NCBI GenBank assembly: GCA_019058365.1
Contig: JAHPZE010000008.1
Span: 62,001 to 126,000 of the forward strand
Direction: 5' to 3'
Source of the DNA: Promethearchaeota archaeon
GTDB lineage: Archaea > Asgardarchaeota > Lokiarchaeia > Sigyniarchaeales > SOKP01
Length of the DNA: 64,000 nucleotides
Shown here: in pieces, positions 32,694 through 42,341 of the stretch
Layout: each line of letters starts with the position of its first letter
How positions within the stretch are numbered: the first letter of the stretch is position 1
Notes under the pieces: generated by a model
Told to the model about the DNA's origin: nothing
Databases searched by the model: none
The model's input: the letters and a program-made list of their open reading frames with translations, nothing else
Position numbers and translations under genes: made by a program

Positions 32694-35105
32694 ATGAGCG
32701 AAGAAAAACTAGCAATACATAAAAGAAAAGTAGAAGCGATCTCTGAAATGGTTAGAAATGCGTACGATAACGCGAAGCCGGGGGAATATTTCTCTCTAAA
32801 AAAGGCGAGCGTTTCCCACATGGCTCCACAGCCGGATAATCCGATCTATAGTGACAAGCCGATAGACGTGAAGTCACTTACAGACATTATTGAGATAAAC
32901 ACGGATACAAGGACGTGTATTGCAGAAGCAGGGGTTACTTTTGTTAGGCTTGCAAGAGAAACCTTAAAGTATGGGCTCGTACCGCAATGTGTTTCCGAGC
33001 TCAAGGGAATCACGATAGGCGGGGTAGTAGCAGGATGTTCAGTTGAATCCATGTCTTTCAAGTATGGGGGATTTTTCGATTCCTGTGAAGAAATAGAGAT
33101 TGTGACAGGAACAGGTGACATAATGTTATGCACGAAAAGTGATAACCATGAAATATTCGAGATGCTGCACGGGAGTTTCGGCACGATTGCAATCATCACG
33201 CTCCTGAAGTTCAGACTCGTTCCAGCAAAAGAGTGCGTCCGCATCGATTACATCCGTTACGAAACTTTTAGTGAATACATGGAAGCTATCAAGCAACACT
33301 ACGAAAAGCAGGATATAGAAATGATGGACGGGCTTATCTTCTCCGAGAATATGAACGTACTCTGCGTTGCCAGCTTCGTTGATGAGGAGGAAGCTCCTTA
33401 CAAGAGTAAATATTTCTACGATATTTATTACAAAAGTGCGATGAAAAAAAAACGAGACTTCCTCTTCACCATAGATTATTTTTTCAGGTATGATGCAGAT
33501 TGCCACTGGTCGATACGGAATGTTGCTGGAGGAATTTTTGAGAATAAAGTAGTCCGGTGGTTAGTAGGGCCCTTTATACTTGGATCGACAAATATTCTTA
33601 AGATCAGCGAACGATTGCCATTTTTAACTAAGAATGGGGGAGAACCGGATGTGATTGTTGATGTCTTCATACCAATCACTCACGCGGAAGAATTTTTCAA
33701 TTGGTACCTGGAGTTATTTGATTACTTCCCGGTTTGGATCGTCCCTTACCGCATGCAAAAAAACAAACTAGATGGGTACAAGTTCTACCCATGGATCAAT
33801 CAAGACATGGTCGCTCCCATCGAGGATGAACTATTCATAGATTTTGCCATCTACGGGTTCGAGCAAAAAAGAAAGGGATTTAACTTCTATAAAGCGCTAG
33901 AAGAAAAGGTTCATGAGCTCAGGGGAATGAAAACCCTGATAACTCACAATTTCTACGAGGAAGACTTGTTCTGGAAGGTATATAACAAGAAATTATACGA
34001 TAAAGTGAAAGAACGAACGGATCCCAAGAACCTATTTCGAAACTTGTACGAAAAGACGAATTATAAGAAAAAGACTGAAAAGACGAAAAGACTGAAGGTA
34101 GGTATACCACGTTCCCTGTATTTCTACAAGTATTTTCCATTATGGGAAGGAATGCTTACAAGTCTTGGTTGCGAAGTTATTGTGAGTCCAGAAACAAACA
34201 AAGAAATTCTTACCAACGGATCTAATCAATCTGCAACCGATTTATGCATTCCAATGAAGATTCATTATGGCCATGTGAATTATTTATCGACAAATCACCC
34301 CGATCTAGATTTTATATTTGCTCCAAGATTCATTAGTAATAGTAATGATCATTATTATTGTCCGAAATTTCTGATCCTTCCAGATGTCACTCAACACTCA
34401 GCAGTTTCTAATATTCCCGTTATTGAATGGGTTTTTAATGCCAGGGAACATTCAATGATGAAATCAGCAATAGATTTTGGAAAAACATTAGATAAATCAA
34501 AAGAAGAATCAAAACTTGCGTATGAGAATGGATATAAAAAACTTGAAGAATTCCATAAGTTGATTGAAGATGGAATTCTTGTTCCTGATGCACTTTACAA
34601 AATGTATCCTTTTGAAAAATATCCAAATTATAAGTTTAAGAAAAGATTTCGACCTAAACTTAACAAAGATTATGAAAATTATCCACTTAAATTAATGGTT
34701 CTTGGCCATCCATACAATACTTATGAACCAATTATTAATCATGGATTAATGGATATTCTCAAATCCAATTTTGTTGATGTTGTAAGTGTTGAAAATGCTC
34801 CAAAGGAAATCTTCTCAAGAAGAGTTGAAATTGATGATAATCTTGAAAATTTCTGGGATAATGAAGATGAATTGATGCAATTATCTGATTATGTTATCCA
34901 TAATGAAGAGATTGATGGGGGTATTTTCTTGATTTCTTTTGCATGTGGTCCTGATTCTTTAATTCAAGAATTGGTAATGCAGGATTTTGACATGAAAGAT
35001 AAGCCTTATATTGATCTCACATTAGATGAACACACTGGAGAATCTCAAATAATCACAAGAGTAGAATCTTTTGTCGAAATGATAAGGAGGAAGAAATACA
35101 AATGA
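32694..35105 (+). CDS. FAD-linked oxidase fused to a dehydratase-activase-related (DUF2229-like) domain
   Basis: About 803 residues from ATG 32694 (an in-frame GTG at 32685 is less likely; neither has a clear ribosome-binding site). The first 460 residues are an FAD-linked oxidase of the DHCR24/lactate oxidase type: INTDTRTCIAEAGVTF (about 67-82), ELKGITIGGVVAGCS (about 104-118) and FDSCEEIEIVTGTGDI (about 127-142). After a Lys-rich linker (about 462-475) a DUF2229-like domain starts with VGIPRSLYFYKYFPLWEG and contains Cys in LCIPMK and FACGPD. Such domains relate to 2-hydroxyacyl-CoA dehydratase components. The N-terminal half is GC-richer than the C-terminal half, suggesting a chimeric origin. 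It overlaps the activase gene by 4 bases. Confidence 0.8.
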   Translation: MSEEKLAIHKRKVEAISEMVRNAYDNAKPGEYFSLKKASVSHMAPQPDNPIYSDKPIDVKSLTDIIEINTDTRTCIAEAGVTFVRLARETLKYGLVPQCVSELKGITIGGVVAGCSVESMSFKYGGFFDSCEEIEIVTGTGDIMLCTKSDNHEIFEMLHGSFGTIAIITLLKFRLVPAKECVRIDYIRYETFSEYMEAIKQHYEKQDIEMMDGLIFSENMNVLCVASFVDEEEAPYKSKYFYDIYYKSAMKKKRDFLFTIDYFFRYDADCHWSIRNVAGGIFENKVVRWLVGPFILGSTNILKISERLPFLTKNGGEPDVIVDVFIPITHAEEFFNWYLELFDYFPVWIVPYRMQKNKLDGYKFYPWINQDMVAPIEDELFIDFAIYGFEQKRKGFNFYKALEEKVHELRGMKTLITHNFYEEDLFWKVYNKKLYDKVKERTDPKNLFRNLYEKTNYKKKTEKTKRLKVGIPRSLYFYKYFPLWEGMLTSLGCEVIVSPETNKEILTNGSNQSATDLCIPMKIHYGHVNYLSTNHPDLDFIFAPRFISNSNDHYYCPKFLILPDVTQHSAVSNIPVIEWVFNAREHSMMKSAIDFGKTLDKSKEESKLAYENGYKKLEEFHKLIEDGILVPDALYKMYPFEKYPNYKFKKRFRPKLNKDYENYPLKLMVLGHPYNTYEPIINHGLMDILKSNFVDVVSVENAPKEIFSRRVEIDDNLENFWDNEDELMQLSDYVIHNEEIDGGIFLISFACGPDSLIQELVMQDFDMKDKPYIDLTLDEHTGESQIITRVESFVEMIRRKKYK

Positions 35106-36133
35106 ATGAACCAGAATTTATCAAGAATCTTCTTTCAGATGATGTGGATGGCAAGTTATATTTAGGAATCGATGTCGGAAGTGTCTCCACGAAATGTGCA
35201 ATAATTAATGAGAGAAGTGAATTATTGTATGCTACCTGGACCAGAAATGATGGTTCTCCCATTGTTTCTACACAAGAAAATCTAAAATACATGGAAGAAG
35301 TCCTTCCCGATAACATCGAAAAAAGTATTTGTGGTGTGGGGACAACAGGTTCCGCTAGGTATTTAATAAAAGCTCTTATCGGTGCAGATGTAGCAAAACC
35401 TGAAATAATTGCTCATGCAATTGGAGCTTCAACTTATACCCCTGACGTGAGAACAATTCTTGAAATCGGGGGACAGGACAGCAAAGTTATATTGATGAAA
35501 AATGGCATCGTAACAGATTTTAACATGAACAGTGTTTGTGCTGCGGGAACTGGCTCGTTTCTTGATCACCAAGCTATTCGGCTGAAGGTTCCAATTGAGG
35601 AATTTGGGGATTACGCTCTTCGGGCAGAAGAGGAGGTTTCAATTGCAGGACGATGCACAGTTTTTGCCGAATCTGATATGATTAGTAAACAACAAGAAGG
35701 ATATTCTAAAGAATCAATTATCAAGGGATTGTGTAAAGCTCTTGTTAGAAACTACTTGAATAATGTTTGCAAAGGCAAGAAACTCTCCCCTCCTTTTGTA
35801 TTTCAGGGGGGAGTTGCAGCAAATTCCGGAATAAAAAATGCTTTTGAAGAAGAATTGGGGTATGAAGTCATTATTCATGAAAATTTTTATGTAATGGGAG
35901 CATTTGGTTCAGCTATTTTGGCAAAGGAACATGTAAATGGACAAATATCTTCTTTTCATGGCCTAAAAGTTAGTGAAATGAACTTGGCTACAGGTTCATT
36001 TGTCTGTCCTGATTGTCCAAATAGATGTACAGTTAAATACATTGTCAGAGAAGAAGATAAAAGTAGAGTAACTGGAAGAGAAAAGGATGATAGGATATTT
36101 GCGCGATGGAATAGTAGGTGCGGTAAATGGTAA
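35102..36133 (+). CDS. 2-hydroxyacyl-CoA dehydratase activase (BadF/BadG/BcrA/BcrD family ATPase)
   Basis: A 343-residue ASKHA-fold ATPase. LGIDVGSVSTKCAIIN (about 21-36) is the first phosphate loop, and ILEIGGQDSKVILM (about 119-132) is the second. NSVCAAGTGSFLD (about 142-154) and SIAGRCTVFAESD (about 180-192) hold the two cysteines of the bridging [4Fe-4S] cluster of the dimer. A C-terminal CPDCPNRC cluster (about 302-309) may bind another metal. Activases drive one low-potential electron into the dehydratase with ATP. It overlaps its neighbours by 4 and 7 bases, so translation is coupled. Confidence 0.92.
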   Translation: MNEPEFIKNLLSDDVDGKLYLGIDVGSVSTKCAIINERSELLYATWTRNDGSPIVSTQENLKYMEEVLPDNIEKSICGVGTTGSARYLIKALIGADVAKPEIIAHAIGASTYTPDVRTILEIGGQDSKVILMKNGIVTDFNMNSVCAAGTGSFLDHQAIRLKVPIEEFGDYALRAEEEVSIAGRCTVFAESDMISKQQEGYSKESIIKGLCKALVRNYLNNVCKGKKLSPPFVFQGGVAANSGIKNAFEEELGYEVIIHENFYVMGAFGSAILAKEHVNGQISSFHGLKVSEMNLATGSFVCPDCPNRCTVKYIVREEDKSRVTGREKDDRIFARWNSRCGKW

Positions 36134-37461
36134 ATGTTAGACTTTCATTTTCACGAATGGGTTGGAGCTATATTTTTTTCAAAGGTTTATTCCATGATCT
36201 TCCTGGTATTGAGGTTGTTGAACCTCCTCTAGTAAACACTGAAATCGTTAGTGAAGGAGTTAAAAATTCTCCTGAATTCGTTTGTTTTCCATTTAAAGTC
36301 ATTCTTGGTGAAATGATAAACCTGTATCGTAATTATGATGTTAAAGATTTTGCGATGATTGCTGACTACGGCCCATGTCGAGCAGGAATTTATGCTGTCG
36401 TCCAGAAAAGAATCTTGAAAAATATGGGATTCAAGGATGTTAGAATGTTTTATCTACGTCAAGATGATTTTCGAAATCTTGAATGGCTAAGGGTATTTCG
36501 TGATTTAGAAAAAAGAACAGGAAGAAAATTTGATGACTATAAAATTTTAAGAAACACACTCTTGTTCTTGGTCAAAGCATACTATGTTGAAAGAATAAGC
36601 CATATTGAAGGACTTGTTAGATGTCGAGAAAAAAACAAAGCAATGACTACCAAAGTAGTTCATGCTTTGATGAATTTACTTGATAGCGAAAATAATTTGA
36701 TGAAATTATCTAATTTTGATAGAACGATAGATGAAAATTTTCGCAAGATTCCTATTGACAAGGAAATGGAACCTTTGAGGGTTTGTTATACTGGGGAAAT
36801 CCAAGTCATGTTGGAGAAATGGGTTAATTATGATCTGATGGGAGAATTAGGCGTCATGGGTATCGAGGTTCACAAGCAGTATGATGTCTTTGATTGGGTC
36901 ATGTACAAACTTGACGCCAGCAAACGAAGAAGACGACTTGAACGTGTTGCAAGAAAGTATATTCCAATGGATATTGGGGGGGAGGCTGTGTGGAATATGG
37001 GAAGTTATCTTGAGTCTCAAGAAAAAGGTTTTGATGGTTTTGTCCATATATTCCCATTTACTTGCATGCCTGAAATATCCCTCATGGGAATGTTAGAAGC
37101 TGAGAAAAACATGGACAAGTTTTTCATGCCCCAAATTCATATTAGTCTTGATGGAAGTTCTGGTTTTGAGGGACTTAGAACAAGAGTCGAGGCATTTCAT
37201 GATTTAATGGTTGGTAACAAGGAAACTAATCCCTTGTTTAGAGATGTCAAGTATGTGGTCCCGGATGAAATAAAAAATATATATTTTAAGCCGAAATCCA
37301 ATTTTGAATATTTCATATCTAGTATTGAAACCCCAATGTCAAAGGTTTTAACAATGCTGAATCCATCAAAGAAATTAGATGTAGGATTCGCCCTTAAGAA
37401 TGGACTCGAGTTTTTTTCAAGAAATTCGTTTTTTAGTATCGGATCTCTTTTTAACCTTTGA
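36127..37461 (+). CDS. Dehydratase-activase-associated protein (DUF2229-like)
   Basis: A 444-residue protein. VNVRLSFSRMGWSYIFFKGL (about 2-21) and EGVKNSPEFVCFPFKVILGE (about 43-62) match the DUF2229/CoA-substrate activase-related family. Its ADYGPCRAGIYA (about 79-90) and FPFTCMPEISLMG (about 311-323) hold cysteines probably used for an iron-sulfur cluster. It starts within the activase gene (7-base overlap), a sign of a common mRNA. It likely forms a complex with the activase and the FAD fusion protein, reducing an activated acyl-CoA or a similar substrate; the exact substrate is unknown. Confidence 0.8.
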   Translation: MVNVRLSFSRMGWSYIFFKGLFHDLPGIEVVEPPLVNTEIVSEGVKNSPEFVCFPFKVILGEMINLYRNYDVKDFAMIADYGPCRAGIYAVVQKRILKNMGFKDVRMFYLRQDDFRNLEWLRVFRDLEKRTGRKFDDYKILRNTLLFLVKAYYVERISHIEGLVRCREKNKAMTTKVVHALMNLLDSENNLMKLSNFDRTIDENFRKIPIDKEMEPLRVCYTGEIQVMLEKWVNYDLMGELGVMGIEVHKQYDVFDWVMYKLDASKRRRRLERVARKYIPMDIGGEAVWNMGSYLESQEKGFDGFVHIFPFTCMPEISLMGMLEAEKNMDKFFMPQIHISLDGSSGFEGLRTRVEAFHDLMVGNKETNPLFRDVKYVVPDEIKNIYFKPKSNFEYFISSIETPMSKVLTMLNPSKKLDVGFALKNGLEFFSRNSFFSIGSLFNL

Positions 37462-37475
37462 GAGGCTATTTTGTT

Positions 37476-37706
37476 ATGAAAGTTTCTTTTCCAAATATGG
37501 ACAATTCGTGGCCGGCGTTCAAGACTTTCTTCGAGTGTATGGGTACCGAGGTGATTCTGCCAGATCCCACGAATCGTAACGATGTGAAGATTGGCGTGAA
37601 ACACAGCCCTAAGTTCGTCTGTTTTCCCTTCAAAACTACCTTGGGAGATTTCGTGAACGTTATCGAGAAAGATTTTGATAATAATATAAGAAATAGAATA
37701 TATTAA
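37476..37706 (+). pseudogene. Truncated DUF2229-like paralog
   Basis: From ATG 37476 (ribosome-binding site GAGAGG, 37459-37464) 76 residues remain. They begin like the previous protein (VSFPNMDNSWPAFKTFF, VKHSPKFVCFPFKTTLGD) and then break off at 37671, where the right 47-bp repeat supplies the last ten codons and TAA. Base composition is clearly GC-richer (31 of 60 bases in 37501-37560) than nearby DNA. It is a 5' fragment of a second component gene. Confidence 0.85.
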
Positions 37707-37717
37707 TGTTATTGAAG
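37671..37717. repeat. 47-bp direct repeat, right copy
   Basis: This copy matches 32296-32342 in 46 of 47 bases. It interrupts the truncated DUF2229-like gene, so it marks a true junction. The next 215 bases (37718-37932) hold no gene and are AT-rich, up to the stop of the PIN-ATPase gene. Confidence 0.9.
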
Positions 37718-37932
37718 AATCATTCAAGGAAGTTAATCCTCACCCATATTAACTGTGAGAGTTTTTCCGATAAAAAATATTTTAAATTTATGAAATTCTC
37801 GTTTATTTTAGAAAATTACAAAAAATCGACTTTTGTAGGTTCGATGAAACCTTTTCAAATTGATTTTTGAAAATTTCCAGTTAATTTTTGAAAGTTACAC
37901 GTTATATTAATGTTTTATATAAAAAAGTAATT

Positions 37933-39591
37933 CTATTTTATTCTTGCATAAATTTCTCTATTCCTATCAAATTCTTTTACAATTTTTTTTCCTTCTTTAT
38001 TAGATAATGATAAATTAATCTCTGCCTTTCGACTTAGGGAGCCAGTAAAAATTTCCTCTTTACCAGAAAAAACAGCAATATTTTGACTGGCAAATTTTGG
38101 GCTTGCTCTTAAAATAACTTTATCTAGCATTATTTCAATATTAAGTTCAATTCTTTCTTTATTACCTTTTACTTTCCCATATCTAGTTAGCTCCCTAAAC
38201 TGTTCCGATTTATACTTTGATTCTTTTAGCTTTATGGGATTTACAACTACATCATTTCCAAAATTGTAAATCTCAAATTCTAAGCGATCATTTTTAAAAT
38301 TTCTTACTTCTACCACAGGTCTTGCTAAATCTTTATCTCTGAAACCATATGGGACCTTAACAGTCATTTTTAATACAAAAACTGTTGAAATATCTCCACC
38401 TTCAATGAAAATTATTGTATCTATAATTGATGGAAGCATTCCAAGCTCTATTCGACCTATAAATCTTTGAATGGCATCTATTGCCGAAGATGAATGAACT
38501 ACACCAACCATCCCTACTCCAGATAAGCGAAAATCGGAATAAATTTGAAAATCTTTTGTTGTTCTAACTTCATCAAAAATGGTAAAATCGGGTCTTACAA
38601 GTAAAAGAATATCTGCAGAATTCTCAAGGTTGCCTTCTAGTTTAGTATATTGAGTTATTTCTGGTTCTACTTGTAAATCTCTAACACTTTCAAGTGTTTT
38701 TATTACTTTCTCTTGTTTCAAATAGTAATTTGCTAATGCTGCTGAAAATGTTGATTTTCCCGCTCCTGGTGGACCTGCTACAAGTATTCCTTCCGCTTTA
38801 TGCAATCTTTTTTGTAACCTACTATCAATTGAATAATCAGATAATTGTAAACTTACTAGAGGTCGTGCTGCCGTAATTTCAACATCCTTCGAGAAAGGAG
38901 GGCGTGTAATAACTATCCTAAATTCTCTCATTTGTGCCACCACAGCACCTTCCTTTTCAATCTCAATAAATGAATGTTGATCTTCTCTAGTCACTTCTGC
39001 AATCTCCATTGCAATATCCTCTATCAACTTATTTGATATTGGTTCATCGCTGATTTTTTGTAATCGCCAACTTCCGGGAGAGCCTTTTTTAGCATAAGGA
39101 GGTATATTTTGTTTGAGATGGACACTCATCGTTTCCTCATCAAAATATTCTAATATCTTTAAAGATATAGGTAAGAGTTCTTCCTTTGATTTTTTTTCCC
39201 AAGCAAAAAGGACTTCTAATCCTTCAAATTCTCCGACATCTCCTTGTATTCTATCTGCGGTTATTAAAATAGCATTATTCTCTTTTGCATACTCTCTAAT
39301 CAAAGCATCCAATTCTCCTCCTGGAGCCATTTTGATTTCTTCTCTGGAAGGGCGTTTACCTACGATGTGTAATATAATTTCGCCTTTATCATGTAGATTT
39401 CTTAATTCTTTTAGAACTCTTAAACCAAAAAATCCAATATCTTTATGAATATTAGTCCTATACTCGACTTCAGCAACAACTATGTTTGAAATAAAAATTT
39501 CTGGTTTTTCTCCTAACTCTCCATCCTCAATTAAGGTAAGAATTTGACCATTAAAAATTACTGATGTATCACAAACAAATTTATCTGACAT
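37933..39591 (-). CDS. PIN-domain and VirB11/PilT-like ATPase fusion protein
   Basis: A 552-residue protein of an archaeal conserved family. The N-terminal PIN domain shows FVCDTSVIF (about 4-12), EVEYRT (about 39-44), GELDALIREYAKE (about 91-103) and ITADRIQGD (about 109-117), giving an acidic nuclease-like site. A middle segment (about 165-255) is followed by a secretion-type ATPase with Walker A GPPGAGKST (about 269-277) and a VGVVHSSSAIDAIQRFIGR stretch. The C-terminal 130 residues are beta-rich, perhaps RNA binding. Function is thought to be RNA-related but unproven. It starts inside the end of the tRNA endonuclease gene (11-base overlap). Confidence 0.88.
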   Translation of the reverse strand: MSDKFVCDTSVIFNGQILTLIEDGELGEKPEIFISNIVVAEVEYRTNIHKDIGFFGLRVLKELRNLHDKGEIILHIVGKRPSREEIKMAPGGELDALIREYAKENNAILITADRIQGDVGEFEGLEVLFAWEKKSKEELLPISLKILEYFDEETMSVHLKQNIPPYAKKGSPGSWRLQKISDEPISNKLIEDIAMEIAEVTREDQHSFIEIEKEGAVVAQMREFRIVITRPPFSKDVEITAARPLVSLQLSDYSIDSRLQKRLHKAEGILVAGPPGAGKSTFSAALANYYLKQEKVIKTLESVRDLQVEPEITQYTKLEGNLENSADILLLVRPDFTIFDEVRTTKDFQIYSDFRLSGVGMVGVVHSSSAIDAIQRFIGRIELGMLPSIIDTIIFIEGGDISTVFVLKMTVKVPYGFRDKDLARPVVEVRNFKNDRLEFEIYNFGNDVVVNPIKLKESKYKSEQFRELTRYGKVKGNKERIELNIEIMLDKVILRASPKFASQNIAVFSGKEEIFTGSLSRKAEINLSLSNKEGKKIVKEFDRNREIYARIK

Positions 39592-40201
39592 TATCTAAAT
39601 CGTCGTTATTGTCTTCTTTATTCAAAATTTGGAATTTTTTTACGCTATAATAAATAGGTTTTGATAACCGATCAACTGTGGCAACTATTAAATCTTTCCG
39701 AGAGCTCATAGCAACTCTGGACATCTTATCCAGATCCCTTAGTTCAATTGGATTCCCTTCAAATACTGGAAAGATAAGAAATTTCGCCGAATCTTTTTCA
39801 AAATCAGCTCCTCTCTTATATACTCGAAAATCGATTCCATCGCCATAACCTGTACGGACAATATATCCCCTTTTTCTTAAATCGCTGTAGATTATATATT
39901 TATGCCACAATCTTTCATCAAATTGAGTAAAATAAGTTAATATATTTTCAAAATCATACAGCAACTTATTCTTATCATTACTTTCCCATAATAATATTCT
40001 ATTCCTCTCAAATAAGAGTAATACCTCAATAGGATTAAGTGTTAAAATTTCCTGCCCCTTATTATCTATTTCAATGGTTCCTATAAATGAAGTGTGATGA
40101 AATTCTTCAATTCCCTTCTTATCAGTAATTATAACTTTATCTCCTTCAATTATTCCCTCTAATTGAACCTTCTCAGTTTTCTCGGATAAATCCATTGTCA
40201 T
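39581..40201 (-). CDS. tRNA-intron endonuclease (EndA-like) lacking the catalytic histidine
   Basis: A 206-residue protein with the EndA two-domain layout. The N-terminal domain spans about 15-95 and the C-terminal catalytic domain about 100-195 (KYIIYSDLRKRGYIVRTGYG). The catalytic Tyr is Y128 in DFRVYKRG, and the Lys is K169 in SSRKD. The Tyr-to-Lys spacing of 41 equals that of the Methanocaldococcus enzyme (Y115, K156). At the His position, +10 from Tyr, this protein has S138 (SAKFL in place of HSKYL). It may be a structural subunit or a weakened enzyme. It overlaps the PIN-ATPase gene by 11 bases. Confidence 0.85.
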   Translation of the reverse strand: MTMDLSEKTEKVQLEGIIEGDKVIITDKKGIEEFHHTSFIGTIEIDNKGQEILTLNPIEVLLLFERNRILLWESNDKNKLLYDFENILTYFTQFDERLWHKYIIYSDLRKRGYIVRTGYGDGIDFRVYKRGADFEKDSAKFLIFPVFEGNPIELRDLDKMSRVAMSSRKDLIVATVDRLSKPIYYSVKKFQILNKEDNNDDLDNVR

Positions 40202-40338
40202 AAAACATTAATTATGAATTTATTATAATTAATGAATTTTTCCATGCCTTTTTCTCTATTTTAAATTTTAGATAATTAAAAATATCGAAAATTTGAGATA
40301 AATTCGTCTTTAGGTTCTATAAGTAAGAAATTCTAAAA

Positions 40339-42195
40339 TTAATCAATAAAAAGTGGAAGTGAGAAATAAAAAGTGCTTCCTTTATTTCTCCCTTTAGATT
40401 CCATCCAAATTTTCCCACCATGAGCTTCTACAATTCTTTTTGAAAGATATAATCCTAAACCAGTTCCATCAATTCCTAAATCAAGTCCTTGACCATATCG
40501 TTCAATTTTTCCAAATTGTTTGAATAACCTTGCTTTTTCTTCCTCTGTAAAACCAATTCCGTTATCTTTTATTGAAACAATTACATAATCTTCTAAAATT
40601 TCAGTTCTTATATCTATCCACCCTTTTTTTGGAGTAAATTTTATAGCATTTATGAGTAAATTCGAAATTACATCATGAATTTCTTCTTTTTCAAATTTAG
40701 ATATTATAGAATCGTGAATTTCAACATTAATTGAATGTTCTCTTTTCACAGCTAAAGGATGTAAATTCTCTACGCAGTAATTAATAAGAAACGATAAATC
40801 TTCTACTTCTAGTCTAGGCTTCAAATCTGGGGATTCTAATTTAGAAGTGTGTAAAAGATTATTAATTATAGCTTGCAATCGTTCACATCCTTTATCAATT
40901 TCTTCTAAATTTGAAATAATTTTAGGATTTAATTCTTTTGAATACAAGGTTAATATCAGATCCGTAAACCCTTTGATTGAAATCAATGGAGTCTTTAACT
41001 CATGAGAAGCTCTACTTAAAAATTCAGACTTTATTTTATTAATTTCTTTTAACTTTTGTTCCATTTGCTTAGACTCTGTAATATCTCGTACAATTGCCCA
41101 AATTCTATAAGGATCATCTTGTTCATCTGATAAAATCCAAAATCTAATACTAACTGGCAATAAACTACCATCTTTTTGTATATATTCTTTCTCATAGACT
41201 TTATTTTCACCAACTGCTAAGTGAGTAAATAATATCTCATCTTCGATTTCATACCATTTTGATGGCGTTATTTTGCGAATATTTAGAGTCAATAGTTCTT
41301 CCTTGGAATAACCAAGTATTTCTAGAAACGCTTTGTTAAATTCGATAAAATTTCCTTCCATATCTGTTGAATAAATACCGTCAGTACTAGATTCAAATAA
41401 AGTACGATATTTACTTTCAGATTCTTGTATTTTTTTTTCATTTTTCTTTCGCTCAGTGATATCTCTCGAAATCATTATAGCTCCTTTTATTTTTTTATCC
41501 TCTATTAAAAATCTTCCTTTTGTTTCCACCCAAATGTAATGGCCATCTTTATGTTTAATTCTAAATTCTTCCAGTAGCTCACCTTTAATCAATCCTTTTT
41601 TCATAACATTAGAGATTAGTTTAAGATCATTAGGATGGGCGAAATCTCTTGGCTTCCTTCCAATTACTTCTTCCTTTTTATAACCTAACACTGAGTAATA
41701 TGCGTTTTCATTGATGAATATATGTTCAAAATCTTGGTTTAAAATTGCTATTAAATCATTTGTATTATTCGCAATCAAGCTAAATTTTTCTTCGGTTTCT
41801 TTTAAATTTTGTTCTAGTATACATGTTTCAGTGACATTAGTCACAATTCCTTCTACAAACTCTTGGTCTCCTTCCTTAATTAGATGAGAATTTATTTGAA
41901 TATAAAGAAGCATACCATTTGGGTTCCATATCTTTACAATAAAATCTTTAACAGTTCCGTTCTTCTTTAATTCATTATAGTATTTTTGTTGAATTTCAGG
42001 ATCAGAAAAAAATTGAGATGCTAAAGATCCAGTTAATTCAATTGATGGATCCAATCCTAAGATTGTATTGAGAGCAATATTATGAATTAATAACTCTCCC
42101 ATTAATTCCTCTTTAAAATATCCAATATTTAAACTATTTATAAATTCTTTGAATTGTTTATTGGAAATGTTGCCTTCTTTATTTTTTATATCCAA
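40339..42195 (-). CDS. PAS-rich sensor histidine kinase
   Basis: A 618-residue cytoplasmic kinase without membrane helices. It has three PAS-type domains (about 20-130, 135-250, 260-375), each with typical FIEFNKAF-like or VLGYKKEEVIGR patterns, then a HisKA dimerisation helix with SRASHELKTPL (His about 394). A HATPase domain (about 505-615) follows with NLLINAIKFTP (N box), DNGIGFTEEE (G1) and GTGLGLYLSK (G2). All catalytic boxes are intact. No response regulator gene is adjacent. PAS ligands (redox, heme, FAD) cannot be told. Confidence 0.95.
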   Translation of the reverse strand: MDIKNKEGNISNKQFKEFINSLNIGYFKEELMGELLIHNIALNTILGLDPSIELTGSLASQFFSDPEIQQKYYNELKKNGTVKDFIVKIWNPNGMLLYIQINSHLIKEGDQEFVEGIVTNVTETCILEQNLKETEEKFSLIANNTNDLIAILNQDFEHIFINENAYYSVLGYKKEEVIGRKPRDFAHPNDLKLISNVMKKGLIKGELLEEFRIKHKDGHYIWVETKGRFLIEDKKIKGAIMISRDITERKKNEKKIQESESKYRTLFESSTDGIYSTDMEGNFIEFNKAFLEILGYSKEELLTLNIRKITPSKWYEIEDEILFTHLAVGENKVYEKEYIQKDGSLLPVSIRFWILSDEQDDPYRIWAIVRDITESKQMEQKLKEINKIKSEFLSRASHELKTPLISIKGFTDLILTLYSKELNPKIISNLEEIDKGCERLQAIINNLLHTSKLESPDLKPRLEVEDLSFLINYCVENLHPLAVKREHSINVEIHDSIISKFEKEEIHDVISNLLINAIKFTPKKGWIDIRTEILEDYVIVSIKDNGIGFTEEEKARLFKQFGKIERYGQGLDLGIDGTGLGLYLSKRIVEAHGGKIWMESKGRNKGSTFYFSLPLFID

Positions 42196-42341
42196 AGATT
42201 ACCATCTTTTTTGATTTTAGAGAGATTATCCTTAGCGAGAATGCTATTTTAATGTAATTAATAATAAATAAATGCAATATTAGTTTTTTAATTTGCTAAT
42301 TTTAACATAGGTGTTTTAAAATATCAAAAATTTATATAAAT

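Noticed and set aside
33126..33506. Minus-strand ORFs opposite the FAD-oxidase gene
   Set aside because: They are antisense shadows of the GC-richer coding DNA; none shows a motif or a ribosome-binding site.
32296..37717. Transposon or integrated virus between the 47-bp repeats
   Set aside because: No transposase, integrase or structural gene lies inside, and the repeat has no terminal inverted arms.
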